This document shows positions 17,939-27,656 of a DNA stretch of 64,000 nt, one piece after another. Each line of letters begins with the position of its first letter. Within the stretch, counting starts at the first letter, position 1. A program made the position numbers and the translations under genes. The notes beneath the pieces were generated by a model. The model saw nothing but the letters and a program-made list of their open reading frames with translations, did not search any database and was not told the DNA's origin. The DNA comes from Alphaproteobacteria bacterium (lineage in GTDB: Bacteria; Myxococcota_A; UBA796; GCA-2862545). The DNA is taken from the NCBI GenBank assembly GCA_020632925.1, contig JACKER010000030.1, positions 24,418-88,417 of the forward strand, in the 5' to 3' direction.

Positions 17939-19600
17939 ATGCGGAAGAAGTACATCTTCGTGACCGGGGGCGTTCTCTCCTCTCTCGGCAAGGGCCTGTC
18001 GGCGGCCGCGCTCGGTGCGCTCCTCGAAGCGCGCGGCCTCAAGGTCACCATCCTCAAGATGGACCCGTACATCAACGTCGATCCGGGCACGATGTCGCCG
18101 TACCAGCACGGCGAGGTCTTCGTCACCGACGACGGCGCCGAGACCGATCTGGATCTGGGGCACTACGAGCGCTTCATCAGCACCCGGCTGACCACGGCGA
18201 ACAGCTTCACCACGGGTCGCGTGTACCAGGACGTGATCCAGCGGGAGCGCCGCGGCGAGTACCTCGGGCGGACCGTCCAGGTCATCCCGCACATCACCGA
18301 CGAGATCAAGCGGCGCATCCACGTCGCTGCCGAGAAGGCGGACGTGGGCATCGTCGAGGTCGGCGGTACCGTCGGCGACATCGAGGGCCTGCCCTTCCTC
18401 GAGGCGATCCGTCAGATGCGGGCCGACGCAGGGCCCGAGAACGTCCTCTACGTCCACCTCACCCTGCTGCCGTACATCAAGGCGGCCGGCGAGCTGAAGA
18501 CGAAGCCCACGCAGCACTCCGTCAAGGAGCTGCTCCAGCTCGGCATCCAGCCCGACGTCCTGTTCTGCCGCAGCGACCGGCCCGTTCCGCGCGACATGCG
18601 CGTCAAGATCGCGAGCTTCTGCAACGTCTCCGAGAAGGACGTCATCCCGGTCCAGGACGTGGAGCACATCTACCAGCTGCCGCTGGCGCTGCACGCCGAG
18701 GGCGTGGACGACCGCGTCCTCGAGAAGCTCGGGATCTGGGCGGCGTCGGCCAACCTCGATCGGTGGGACGACCTGGTCCAGCGGCTCAAGCGGCCCCAGT
18801 TCCGCGTCCGCATCGGGATCGTCGGCAAGTACATCAACCTCACCGACACCTACAAGAGCCTCAACGAGGCGCTGGTGCACGGCGGGATCGCCAACCAGGT
18901 CGGCGTGGACCTGCACTTCATCGACTCCGAGCACCTCGACCCCGAGGATCCGGCGAGCGCGCTCGCGGACTGCGACGGCGTGCTCGTTCCGGGCGGCTTC
19001 GGCGAGCGTGGGACCGAGGGCAAGATCTCCGCCATCCGCCACGCGCGGACCACCGGGCTGCCGTTCTTCGGGATCTGTCTGGGGCTGCAGCTCGCGACCA
19101 TCGAGTACGCGCGCCACGTGCTCGGCCTGCACGGCGCGGCGTCGCGGGAGTTCGACCCGTCCCCGACCCACCCGGTGATCGAGTGGCTCGACGAGCAGCG
19201 CAACGTCACCGACAAGGGCGGCACGATGCGACTCGGCAGCTACCCGTGCGATCTCGCCGAGGGGAGCCTCGCCCGCAGGGTGTACGGCGCCGACCGCATC
19301 CACGAGCGGCATCGGCACCGGTTCGAGGTGAACCCGGAGTACCACCAGCGGCTGATCGAGGGCGGGCTGCGAATCTCCGGGTGGTCGCCGGACCGCCTGC
19401 TGGCCGAGGTGATCGAGGTGGACGACCACCCCTGGTTCCTCGGCTGCCAGTTCCACCCGGAGTTCAAGAGCCGTCCGCTCGAGCCGCACCCGCTCTTCGT
19501 GAGCTTCGTGCGTGCGGCCGCCGAGCAGCGTCGCCGGAAGCTGGCCGAGCGTGGTCGCGGACCCGATGCCGTGGCCGCCGCGGAGACCCCGCTCGCCTGA
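17939..19600 (+). CDS. pyrG: CTP synthase
   Basis: Makes CTP from UTP, ATP and glutamine. 553 residues from ATG 17939 (GGAGG 6 bases upstream); the long open frame before it is kdsB out of frame. Amidoligase domain starts KYIFVTGGVLSSLGKGL with the P-loop and the MDPYINVDPGTMSP block; the glutamine amidotransferase domain has nucleophile Cys in PFFGICLGLQ and the His/Glu pair in CQFHPEFKSRP. kdsB-pyrG adjacency is common in proteobacteria and couples CTP supply to LPS synthesis. Confidence 0.97.
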   Translation: MRKKYIFVTGGVLSSLGKGLSAAALGALLEARGLKVTILKMDPYINVDPGTMSPYQHGEVFVTDDGAETDLDLGHYERFISTRLTTANSFTTGRVYQDVIQRERRGEYLGRTVQVIPHITDEIKRRIHVAAEKADVGIVEVGGTVGDIEGLPFLEAIRQMRADAGPENVLYVHLTLLPYIKAAGELKTKPTQHSVKELLQLGIQPDVLFCRSDRPVPRDMRVKIASFCNVSEKDVIPVQDVEHIYQLPLALHAEGVDDRVLEKLGIWAASANLDRWDDLVQRLKRPQFRVRIGIVGKYINLTDTYKSLNEALVHGGIANQVGVDLHFIDSEHLDPEDPASALADCDGVLVPGGFGERGTEGKISAIRHARTTGLPFFGICLGLQLATIEYARHVLGLHGAASREFDPSPTHPVIEWLDEQRNVTDKGGTMRLGSYPCDLAEGSLARRVYGADRIHERHRHRFEVNPEYHQRLIEGGLRISGWSPDRLLAEVIEVDDHPWFLGCQFHPEFKSRPLEPHPLFVSFVRAAAEQRRRKLAERGRGPDAVAAAETPLA

Positions 19601-19663
19601 CGGGCCCGTCCGCGCCATCGTGAGCGTCGGGCATGACTTTTGCGCTGAGTCGATCGCGGGGCT

Positions 19664-19692
19664 TTGACACCCGCAGGCCCCTGGCATATCAT
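19664..19692 (+). promoter_or_regulatory. Sigma70-type promoter of rpoN
   Basis: TTGACA (19664-19669), 17-base spacer, TATCAT (19687-19692): the best vegetative promoter in the window. Expected start near 19699 gives an approximately 160-base leader to rpoN that contains GGTTCG/CGAACC stem arms and no convincing small gene. Confidence 0.65.
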
Positions 19693-19859
19693 GTACGCAT
19701 GGGCAGGTTCGGTGGCTGAAAACCGGCAGTCGAACCGAGTTCTCGGCGATCTGTCGAGTGGGGTTCGGTCTTCTTCGGGGGGCCGATGGTGCGTACGGGT
19801 GACGTGCGGATGGAGTCCTCCGCGCACGGTGGCCACGCCAGCTGAAGCACGGAGCGGAG

Positions 19860-21296
19860 ATGGCTGACCTCGGAATCCGTCTCGAAGCGAAGATGAGCCA
19901 GAGCCTGGTGATGACGCCCAGGCTCCAGCAGGCCATCAAGCTGCTGCAGTACAACCACCTCGAGATGGTGGAGCACGTCCAGGAGGCCTTGCTCGAGAAC
20001 CCGACGCTCGAGGTCGTCCCCGAGAGCGAGACCGGCGGCAACGAGGGTGCCGAGGCGCTCGTCCAGAAGGCCAGCGACGTCCAGAAGGACCTCGTCGAGC
20101 AGCGCAACGGTGAGGAAGGCACGATCGACTGGGAGAAGTTCCTCGACCAGATGAACGACCGGAAGGGGCTCTCCCAGGGTTCCGGCGGGACCATCCACGA
20201 CGACCTGCCGCCGATCGAGACGAACCTGACGTACGGCGAGTCCCTGGCCGATCACCTGCTGTTCCAGCTCGTGATGGTGAAGTGCGGCGAGGACGAGCGC
20301 GTCGCGGCCGAGGCCATCATCCACAACCTCGACGATCGGGGGTACCTCACGGTCCCGCTGGACGACCTCGGCGCGGAGGGCTTCGACCCGGAGGTCCTCC
20401 AGGAAGCGCTCGAGCTGGTGCAGAGCCTCGACCCGGTGGGCTGCGGCGCCCGCGACCTGTCCGAGTGCCTCATCCTCCAGGCCCGCGTCCACTTCCCCGA
20501 GGACGAGACCTTCGAGCGCATCCTGCAGTCGCACCTCGCGAACCTCGAGCGCAGGAACTACCTCGCGATCGCGAAGGATCTGGGGCTCGAGGTCGAGGAC
20601 GTGGTCGAGTACCACCGCATGATCCAGGAGCTCGAGCCGCTTCCGGGACGCGGCTTCAACTCGGACGACGCGCGGTACATCACGCCCGACATCTACGTCG
20701 AGAAGCACAACGGCGAGTGGATCGTGTCGCTGAACGAGGACGGCATGCCCGACCTCCGGATCAGCCGCTACTATCAAAAGGTCCTCAAGGGAGCCTCGAA
20801 GGCCGACAAGGAGTACCTCCTCGACAAGCTCAAGGGCGCCGAGTTCCTCATCCGCTCCATCCACAAGCGGCGGCAGACCATCCGCAAGGTGATGGAGTCG
20901 ATCCTCAAGTTCCAGCGGGACTTCTTCGAGCACGGCGTCGACCGGCTGCGGCCGCTCGTGCTCCAGGACGTGGCGGACGACGTGGGGCGCCACATGTCGA
21001 CGGTGAGCCGCGCCACCACCAACAAGTACGTCCACACCCCGCACGGCATCTTCGAGCTGAAGTTCTTCTTCAGCGCCGCGGTGAAGCAGCAGGCGGGCGG
21101 CGACATGGCGGCGGAGGCGATCCGTAGCCGCATCAAGTCGCTGGTGGGGGACGAGGATCCCAAGAACCCGCTCTCCGATCAGCAGATCGCCGACTCCCTC
21201 AAGCGGGAGGGCATCACGGTGGCTCGCCGCACGGTGGCCAAGTACCGCGAGGCCATGGGCATCCTGCCGTCGAGCCGTCGCAAGTCGATGTTCTGA
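19860..21296 (+). CDS. rpoN: RNA polymerase sigma-54 factor
   Basis: Enhancer-dependent sigma factor that recognises -24/-12 promoters and needs AAA+ activators. 478 residues. Region I has the Gln-rich opening with SLVMTPRLQQAIKLLQ; an acidic region II follows; the core-binding region and the helix-turn-helix near VGRHMSTVSRATTNKYVHTP are clear; the RpoN box ARRTVAKYRE (about residue 454) recognises the -24 GG. At least two matching promoters lie in this window (11018 and 36412). Followed by hpf, as in many proteobacteria. Confidence 0.97.
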   Translation: MADLGIRLEAKMSQSLVMTPRLQQAIKLLQYNHLEMVEHVQEALLENPTLEVVPESETGGNEGAEALVQKASDVQKDLVEQRNGEEGTIDWEKFLDQMNDRKGLSQGSGGTIHDDLPPIETNLTYGESLADHLLFQLVMVKCGEDERVAAEAIIHNLDDRGYLTVPLDDLGAEGFDPEVLQEALELVQSLDPVGCGARDLSECLILQARVHFPEDETFERILQSHLANLERRNYLAIAKDLGLEVEDVVEYHRMIQELEPLPGRGFNSDDARYITPDIYVEKHNGEWIVSLNEDGMPDLRISRYYQKVLKGASKADKEYLLDKLKGAEFLIRSIHKRRQTIRKVMESILKFQRDFFEHGVDRLRPLVLQDVADDVGRHMSTVSRATTNKYVHTPHGIFELKFFFSAAVKQQAGGDMAAEAIRSRIKSLVGDEDPKNPLSDQQIADSLKREGITVARRTVAKYREAMGILPSSRRKSMF

Positions 21297-21366
21297 ATCC
21301 CCGGCCGCCCGGCCTGGGTGTGTGTGTCGTTGTCCCGGCTCGATCCGGGACGTTCCAGGAGGGTCG

Positions 21367-21702
21367 ATGCATCTCGAGGTCACGTTCAAGAACCTGCGCG
21401 CCCGCGACGAGGTGCGCGCGCGAGCGGTGGCTCTCTTCGAAAAGCTCGAGCGGTTCCTCGATCCGCACTCCGACGGTACCCTCGTGGTCTCCGTGGAGCA
21501 CGGCAAGGCCCTGATGGAGCTGGTGGTGCGTGCCATGGGCGAGACGCACACGGTCAACGAGGAGCACGAAGAGCTCCGGACGGCCCTGGACAAGGCGTTC
21601 CACACGATGGAGGTCCGCCTCCGCCGCGCGAAGGAGCGCCGCGTGGACCGCAGCCAGGGGCCTGCCCCGCAGGAGGACGGCTTCTCGCCCACCGACGGGT
21701 GA
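21367..21702 (+). CDS. hpf: Ribosome hibernation promoting factor, short form
   Basis: 111 residues from ATG 21367 with AGGAGGG upstream. Beta-alpha-beta-beta-beta-alpha fold of the HPF/RaiA family: opens HLEVTFKNLRARDEVRARA, and ends in a basic helix (VRLRRAKERRV) that lies on the 30S subunit. No long C-terminal dimerisation domain, so short HPF type. Position directly after rpoN matches the rpoN-hpf order of E. coli. A 7-base hairpin (21332-21351) lies in the gap. Confidence 0.9.
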   Translation: MHLEVTFKNLRARDEVRARAVALFEKLERFLDPHSDGTLVVSVEHGKALMELVVRAMGETHTVNEEHEELRTALDKAFHTMEVRLRRAKERRVDRSQGPAPQEDGFSPTDG

Positions 21703-21706
21703 CGAC

Positions 21707-21784
21707 GGAGGCGCGGACGGGTTACTGCTCCCGGCCGCGCCGAACGGGGCGCGGAGACCTCCCGACCCGGGTGCCGAGCCCGGG
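21707..21784 (+). promoter_or_regulatory. Structured leader upstream of metK
   Basis: Nested stems can be drawn: outer GGAGG (21707-21711) with CCTCC (21758-21762), inner 7-base CCGCGCC (21735-21741) with GGCGCGG (21748-21754) and loop GAACGG, then a second hairpin CCCGGG/CCCGGG (about 21766-21784) 20 bases before the ATG. It could be an attenuator or an uncharacterised riboswitch; it does not match a SAM riboswitch consensus I can recall. Confidence 0.3.
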
Positions 21785-21804
21785 CCATCACGAGAGTGAG
21801 TCCC

Positions 21805-22959
21805 ATGGCCCTGAAGAACTACCTGTTCACGTCCGAGTCCGTCACCGAGGGGCACCCCGACAAGATCTGCGACAACATCTCGGACGCCGTGCTCGACGCC
21901 CACCTCGCCCAGGACCCCCACGCGCGCGTGGCCTGCGAGACCGCGGTGAAGACCGGCTACGTCATGCTGCTCGGCGAGATCACCTCGCGGGCGGTCGTGA
22001 ACTACCCGGAGATGGTCCGCAACGTCGTCCGTGACATCGGCTACGACCACAGCGACAAGGGCTTCGACGGGAACACCTGCGGCATCCTCGTCGCCCTCGA
22101 GCAGCAGAGCCCCGACATCGCGATGGGCGTCGACGAGGGCGAGGGCCGCGAGCAGGGCGCCGGCGACCAGGGCATGATGTTCGGGTACGCGGTCGACGAG
22201 ACCGAGGCGCTGATGCCGATGAGCATCTACTACAGCCACCGGCTGTCCGAGCGCCTCTCCGCGGTCCGTCGCAACGGGACGTTGGGGTACCTCCGGCCCG
22301 ACGGCAAGACCCAGGTCACCGTGGAGTACCAGGACGGTGCGCCCGTCCGCATCGACGCGGTCGTGGTCAGCTCGCAGCACGCCCCCGAGATCGGCCAGGA
22401 GCAGATCCGCGCCGACATCGTCTCCGAGGTCATCCGCAAGACGATCCCGGAGCACCTGCTCGACAAGAACACGAAGTTCTTCGTGAACCCCACGGGCCGC
22501 TTCGTCATCGGTGGCCCGATGGGCGACTCGGGCGTCACCGGCCGCAAGATCATCGTCGACACCTACGGCGGCCACGGCGGCCATGGCGGCGGCGCGTTCA
22601 GCGGCAAGGACCCCTCGAAGGTCGACCGGTCCGCGGCCTACATGGCGCGGTACATCGCGAAGAACCTGGTGGCCGCCGGCGCCGCGAAGCGCTGCCTGGT
22701 CCAGCTGGCGTACGCGATCGGCGTCGCGGAGCCCGTCTCCGTCATGGTCGACACCTACGGCACGGGCACCGTGGCCGAGGAGCGCATCGCGGCCTGCGTG
22801 CGCGAGCTCTTCCCGACCAAGCCCGCCGGCCTCATCAAGCACCTCGACCTGCTCCGCCCGATCTACCGTCCGACGGCCGCCCACGGGCACTTCGGCCGCC
22901 CCGGCTTCTCCTGGGAGAAGACCGACAAGGTCGACGAGATCAAGCGCTTCCTGGCCTGA
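21805..22959 (+). CDS. metK: S-adenosylmethionine synthetase
   Basis: Makes AdoMet from Met and ATP, the methyl donor for the two DNA methylases in this window. 384 residues from ATG 21805; GTG 21796 is an alternative in frame. Signatures: FTSESVTEGHPDKICDNISD, the GAGDQGMMFGYA hexapeptide region, and GGGAFSGKDPSKVDRSAAY. Ends 31 bases before a strong terminator. Confidence 0.97.
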   Translation: MALKNYLFTSESVTEGHPDKICDNISDAVLDAHLAQDPHARVACETAVKTGYVMLLGEITSRAVVNYPEMVRNVVRDIGYDHSDKGFDGNTCGILVALEQQSPDIAMGVDEGEGREQGAGDQGMMFGYAVDETEALMPMSIYYSHRLSERLSAVRRNGTLGYLRPDGKTQVTVEYQDGAPVRIDAVVVSSQHAPEIGQEQIRADIVSEVIRKTIPEHLLDKNTKFFVNPTGRFVIGGPMGDSGVTGRKIIVDTYGGHGGHGGGAFSGKDPSKVDRSAAYMARYIAKNLVAAGAAKRCLVQLAYAIGVAEPVSVMVDTYGTGTVAEERIAACVRELFPTKPAGLIKHLDLLRPIYRPTAAHGHFGRPGFSWEKTDKVDEIKRFLA

Positions 22960-22990
22960 TCGAACGGAGCCGATCTCCTCGGAGGTCCAT

Positions 22991-23043
22991 GACGCCCGCG
23001 GGCACGGCTGCTTCGGCGTCGCGCCCGCGGGCGTCTCGTTTCC
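22991..23043 (+). terminator. Rho-independent terminator after metK
   Basis: 13-base perfect inverted repeat: GACGCCCGCGGGC at 22991-23003 and GCCCGCGGGCGTC at 23023-23035, 19-base loop, followed by TCGTTTCC. The strongest terminator hairpin in the window; the T-tract is short. Confidence 0.75.
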
Positions 23044-23124
23044 TGGCACGTCGCGAAGGTGGCGTGCGCCCTGGGAGGGCCGGCGAGATACGCGGGTCCC
23101 CCTGCCCACCCACGTGAGGATTCC

Positions 23125-24339
23125 ATGGCGAAGATCAAGGTGAAGAACCCGGTGGTCGAGATGGACGGCGACGAGATGACCCGGGTCATCTGGAAGTTCA
23201 TCAAGGACAAGCTGATCCTTCCGTACCTCGACGTCGACCTGCGCTACTACGACCTCGGGGTCGAGCACCGCGACGCCACCAACGACCAGGTGACCATCGA
23301 CGCGGCCAACGCCACCAAGGAGTTCGGTGTCGCGGTCAAGTGCGCGACGATCACGCCGGACGAGGCCCGCGTGGAGGAGTTCGGCCTGAAGGAGATGTGG
23401 AAGTCGCCCAACGGAACGATCCGCAACATCATCGGCGGCACGATCTTCCGCGAGCCGATCATCTGCAAGAACGTCCCGCGCCTGGTGCCCGGCTGGACCC
23501 GCCCGATCGTCATCGGCCGCCACGCGTTCGGCGACCAGTACCGCGCGACCGATTTCGTCGTGCCCGGCGCCGGCACTCTGAAGATGACCTTCACGCCGGC
23601 CGACGGCGGTGCGCCCGTCGAGCACACCGTGTTCCAGTTCAAGGACGGCGGCGTGGCGATGGGCATGTACAACCTGGACGAGTCGATCGTCGGCTTCGCC
23701 CGGTCGTCGTTCAACTACGGCCTCGACCGTGGCTGGCCGGTCTACCTCTCGACCAAGAACACGATCCTCAAGCGGTACGACGGTCGCTTCAAGGACCTGT
23801 TCCAGAAGGTCTTCGACGAGGAGTTCGCCTCCCGCTTCGCGGAGAAGGGGATCACCTACGAGCACCGCCTCATCGACGACATGGTCGCCGCGGCGCTCAA
23901 GTGGGACGGTGGCTTCGTGTGGGCCTGCAAGAACTACGACGGCGACGTGCAGTCCGACACCGTCGCGCAGGGCTTCGGCAGCCTGGGGCTGATGACCTCG
24001 GTGCTGATGACGCCCGACGGCCAGACGGTCGAGGCCGAAGCCGCCCACGGCACCGTCACCCGCCACTTCCGCCAGCACCAGAAGGGCGCGCCGACCTCCA
24101 CCAACCCGATCGCGTCGATCTTCGCCTGGACCCGCGGCCTCAAGTACCGCGGGACCTTCGACGACACGCCGGACGTCGTGGGCTTCGCCGAGGCGCTCGA
24201 GAGCGTCTGCGTCGAGACCGTGGAGTCCGGTCGGATGACCAAGGACCTCGCGATCCTCATCGACAAGGACACCCCCTGGCTGACGACGGAGCAGTTCCTC
24301 GCGGCCCTCGACGAGGGTCTGTCCAAGCGTCTGGCCTGA
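23125..24339 (+). CDS. icd: Isocitrate dehydrogenase (NADP+), eukaryote-like type
   Basis: Oxidative decarboxylation of isocitrate in the TCA cycle. 404 residues from ATG 23125. The sequence follows the homodimeric subfamily shared with eukaryotic cytosolic/mitochondrial IDH: AKIKVKNPVVEMDGDEMTRVIW at the N terminus, SPNGTIRN substrate loop, IGRHAFGDQYRATD, and AEAAHGTVTRH nucleotide loop. It sits upstream of sucCD, though 2-oxoglutarate dehydrogenase is not between them. Confidence 0.96.
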   Translation: MAKIKVKNPVVEMDGDEMTRVIWKFIKDKLILPYLDVDLRYYDLGVEHRDATNDQVTIDAANATKEFGVAVKCATITPDEARVEEFGLKEMWKSPNGTIRNIIGGTIFREPIICKNVPRLVPGWTRPIVIGRHAFGDQYRATDFVVPGAGTLKMTFTPADGGAPVEHTVFQFKDGGVAMGMYNLDESIVGFARSSFNYGLDRGWPVYLSTKNTILKRYDGRFKDLFQKVFDEEFASRFAEKGITYEHRLIDDMVAAALKWDGGFVWACKNYDGDVQSDTVAQGFGSLGLMTSVLMTPDGQTVEAEAAHGTVTRHFRQHQKGAPTSTNPIASIFAWTRGLKYRGTFDDTPDVVGFAEALESVCVETVESGRMTKDLAILIDKDTPWLTTEQFLAALDEGLSKRLA

Positions 24340-24379
24340 CGCGAGCGCGGCGGACCGCCACGGACCTTGCACCGGACCC

Positions 24380-24407
24380 GGCCGGGGAGTACGAACGCCC
24401 CCCGGCC
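24380..24407 (+). terminator. Hairpin between icd and sucC
   Basis: Eight-base perfect stem GGCCGGGG (24380-24387) and CCCCGGCC (24400-24407) with a 12-base loop, lacking a T-tract. Weak terminator or processing site in the 91-base gap. Confidence 0.4.
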
Positions 24408-24430
24408 GTCCCATCCTGCGAGGTGACCAC

Positions 24431-25669
<1,239 letters not shown>

Positions 25670-25670
25670 G

Positions 25671-26543
25671 ATGAGCATCCTGGTCGGACGTGACACCCGC
25701 GTGATCACGCAGGGCATCACCGGCAGCGCCGGGGCCTTCCACACCAAGCAGTGCATCGCCTACGGCACGAACGTCGTCGGCGGCGTGGTGCCGGGCAAGG
25801 GCGGGCAGAGCTTCGAGGGCGTGCCCGTCTTCGACACCGTGCACGACGCGGTGGCGCAGGGCGGCGCCAACGCCTCCATGATCTTCGTGCCCCCGCCGTT
25901 CGCGGCGGACGCGATCCTCGAGGCCTTCGACGCCGGCATCGAGCTCGTCGTCTGCATCACCGAGGGCATCCCCGTTCGGGACATGATCCCGGTCGCCGAG
26001 GTGCTCAAGACCTCGAAGTCCCGCCTGATCGGCCCGAACTGCCCCGGCGTGATCACGCCCGGCCAGTGCAAGATGGGCATCATGCCGGGCCACATCCACA
26101 CCCCCGGCAGGATCGGCGTGCTCTCGCGTTCGGGCACGCTGACCTACGAGGCGGTCGGTCAGCTCTCCGAGGTCGGTCTCGGCCAGAGCAGCTGCGTCGG
26201 TATCGGCGGTGACCCGATCATCGGCACCAAGTTCATCGACGTGCTGACCCTGTTCAACGACGATCCGGACACCGAGGCGGTGATCATGATCGGCGAGATC
26301 GGCGGTACGGCCGAGGAAGAGGCCGCGGCCTGGATCAAGGCGAACATGACCAAGCCGGTCGTGAGCTTCATCGCCGGTGCGACGGCGCCTCCGGGACGCC
26401 GCATGGGACACGCTGGCGCCATCATCAGCGGTGGTCAGGGCACGGCGGAGTCGAAGTTCGCCGCGCTCGAGGACGCGGGCGTGCACATCGTGCGCTCCCC
26501 CGCGACCATGGGCCGCAAGATGGCCGAGGTCCTCGGCGCCTGA
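25671..26543 (+). CDS. sucD: Succinyl-CoA synthetase alpha subunit
   Basis: Binds CoA and carries the phosphohistidine. 290 residues. N-terminal CoA-binding Rossmann domain with ITQGITGSAGAFHTKQ; catalytic GHAGAIISGGQGTA with the phosphorylated His near residue 246. Partner of sucC. The convergent minus-strand gene ends 16 bases after its stop. Confidence 0.97.
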   Translation: MSILVGRDTRVITQGITGSAGAFHTKQCIAYGTNVVGGVVPGKGGQSFEGVPVFDTVHDAVAQGGANASMIFVPPPFAADAILEAFDAGIELVVCITEGIPVRDMIPVAEVLKTSKSRLIGPNCPGVITPGQCKMGIMPGHIHTPGRIGVLSRSGTLTYEAVGQLSEVGLGQSSCVGIGGDPIIGTKFIDVLTLFNDDPDTEAVIMIGEIGGTAEEEAAAWIKANMTKPVVSFIAGATAPPGRRMGHAGAIISGGQGTAESKFAALEDAGVHIVRSPATMGRKMAEVLGA

Positions 26544-26545
26544 GG

Positions 26546-26557
26546 GCTCCGCGGAGC
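26546..26557. terminator. Palindrome between convergent genes
   Basis: GCTCCGCGGAGC is a perfect 12-base palindrome filling the gap between the sucD stop and the stop of the minus-strand ATPase gene. Both stop codons flank it and partially extend the pairing. It could act as a bidirectional terminator or RNA end structure; it has no T-tracts. Confidence 0.35.
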
Positions 26558-26558
26558 G

Positions 26559-27656
26559 TCAGCGCCAGGTGGCGGTGCCGGACCTGTACGAGGGTTCGGC
26601 CGCCGGCGGCAGGTGAGGGGTGAGCGCCGCGAGGCCCTCCAGCGAGCGCACCCCACCCGCCAGCTCGGGCACCGTCCACACCGGAGCACCGCCCTCGAGG
26701 CACAGGCGCCGCGCGGCACGCTCGTGACCGGCGGCGCGGGTGCGCGCGTGCTCGGGCAGTGCGTAGAGGGCCCGGAGCGCCTCGTCCGCCCCCGCCAGCC
26801 CGGCGATCGCCCGCTCGAGCGCGTCGGCTGCCGGCATCCCCAGCGGGACCTCGGGCTGGACGCGGTTCATCAGGAAGCCGCCGAACCGCATGCCCCGCTC
26901 CCGGAGCTCCCCGAGGAAGCCGAGCAGGTCGTTGCGCTCGGGGGCATCCGCCTCGGTCACCAGCCAATAGACCGTCCGACCCGAGCGAAGCAGGGTCGCC
27001 ACCTCCTCGCTGCGCTCGCGGAACCCGGCCGACATCTCGCCGATGAGCGAGAAGAACTCCCGGATCTCGCCCATCACGCGCTCGCCGGCGAGCCGCTCGA
27101 CGATGGAGAGCGCCCCCCGCGCCGCCACGCCGCGCAGGCTGGTGCCGGGGTCGATGAGCAGCCGTAGCATCGAGCGGTCGAGGATCCCGCGGACGCGGTC
27201 GGGCGCGCGGAAGAAGTCCACCACGTGCTGCGTGGGTGGGGTGTCGACGATGACGTGGTCGTACCCGCCGTGCGTGGCCAGGGCGTGGAGCTTCTCGACC
27301 GCCATGTACTCGTGCGAGCCGGTCAGGCGCGTGGAGACCGCGCGGTAGTACCGGTTCTCGAGCAACCGCTCGGCGGTCTCCGGCGTGGCGCGGCGCCGCA
27401 CCACCTCGTCCCAGGTGGCGGCGCGGTCGAGCATGAGCGCGTCGAGGGTTCCGGCCGCTCCCTCGAGGGGCACCCGACGCGGCATGTTGTCCAGCGTCCC
27501 GATGCCGAGCGCGTCCGCCAGTCGGCGGGCGGGATCGATGGTCAACACCACCACCCGCTGGCCCGACAGCGCGTAGGCCAGCGCCAGGGCCGCGGACGTC
27601 GTCGTCTTGCCGGTCCCGCCGACGCCGCAGCAGATGGTCACCTGGGTCCCGCTCAC
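26559..27656 (-). CDS. ArsA/GET3-family ATPase, second of a pair
   Basis: 365 residues from GTG at 27656 (GTGA overlap with the preceding ATPase gene). Deviant Walker A reads ICCGVGGTGKTTT: P-loop Lys17 is present, but the signature Lys of GKGGVGKT is Val12. Switch I/II-like blocks: LTIDPARRL and IVDTPPTQHVVDFF. Length is that of a single ArsA half. No arsB, arsC or arsR nearby and no Cys metal triad seen, so arsenite pumping is unlikely. Paired single-domain ArsA-like ATPases exist in actinobacteria (Mycobacterium tuberculosis Rv3679-Rv3680) and resemble tail-anchored-protein targeting GET3. Last gene of a three-gene operon. Confidence 0.85.
   Translation of the reverse strand: MSGTQVTICCGVGGTGKTTTSAALALAYALSGQRVVVLTIDPARRLADALGIGTLDNMPRRVPLEGAAGTLDALMLDRAATWDEVVRRRATPETAERLLENRYYRAVSTRLTGSHEYMAVEKLHALATHGGYDHVIVDTPPTQHVVDFFRAPDRVRGILDRSMLRLLIDPGTSLRGVAARGALSIVERLAGERVMGEIREFFSLIGEMSAGFRERSEEVATLLRSGRTVYWLVTEADAPERNDLLGFLGELRERGMRFGGFLMNRVQPEVPLGMPAADALERAIAGLAGADEALRALYALPEHARTRAAGHERAARRLCLEGGAPVWTVPELAGGVRSLEGLAALTPHLPPAAEPSYRSGTATWR

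Noticed and set aside
19703..19740. Possible tRNA-like GGTTCG...CGAACC element
   Set aside because: No acceptor or anticodon stem can be drawn; only a short stem in the rpoN leader.
19664..19867. 67-codon open frame upstream of rpoN
   Set aside because: It starts within the promoter region, lacks a ribosome site and overlaps the rpoN start.
21703..21804. Known SAM or SAH riboswitch
   Set aside because: Stems present, but no recognisable consensus; kept only as a low-confidence structured leader.
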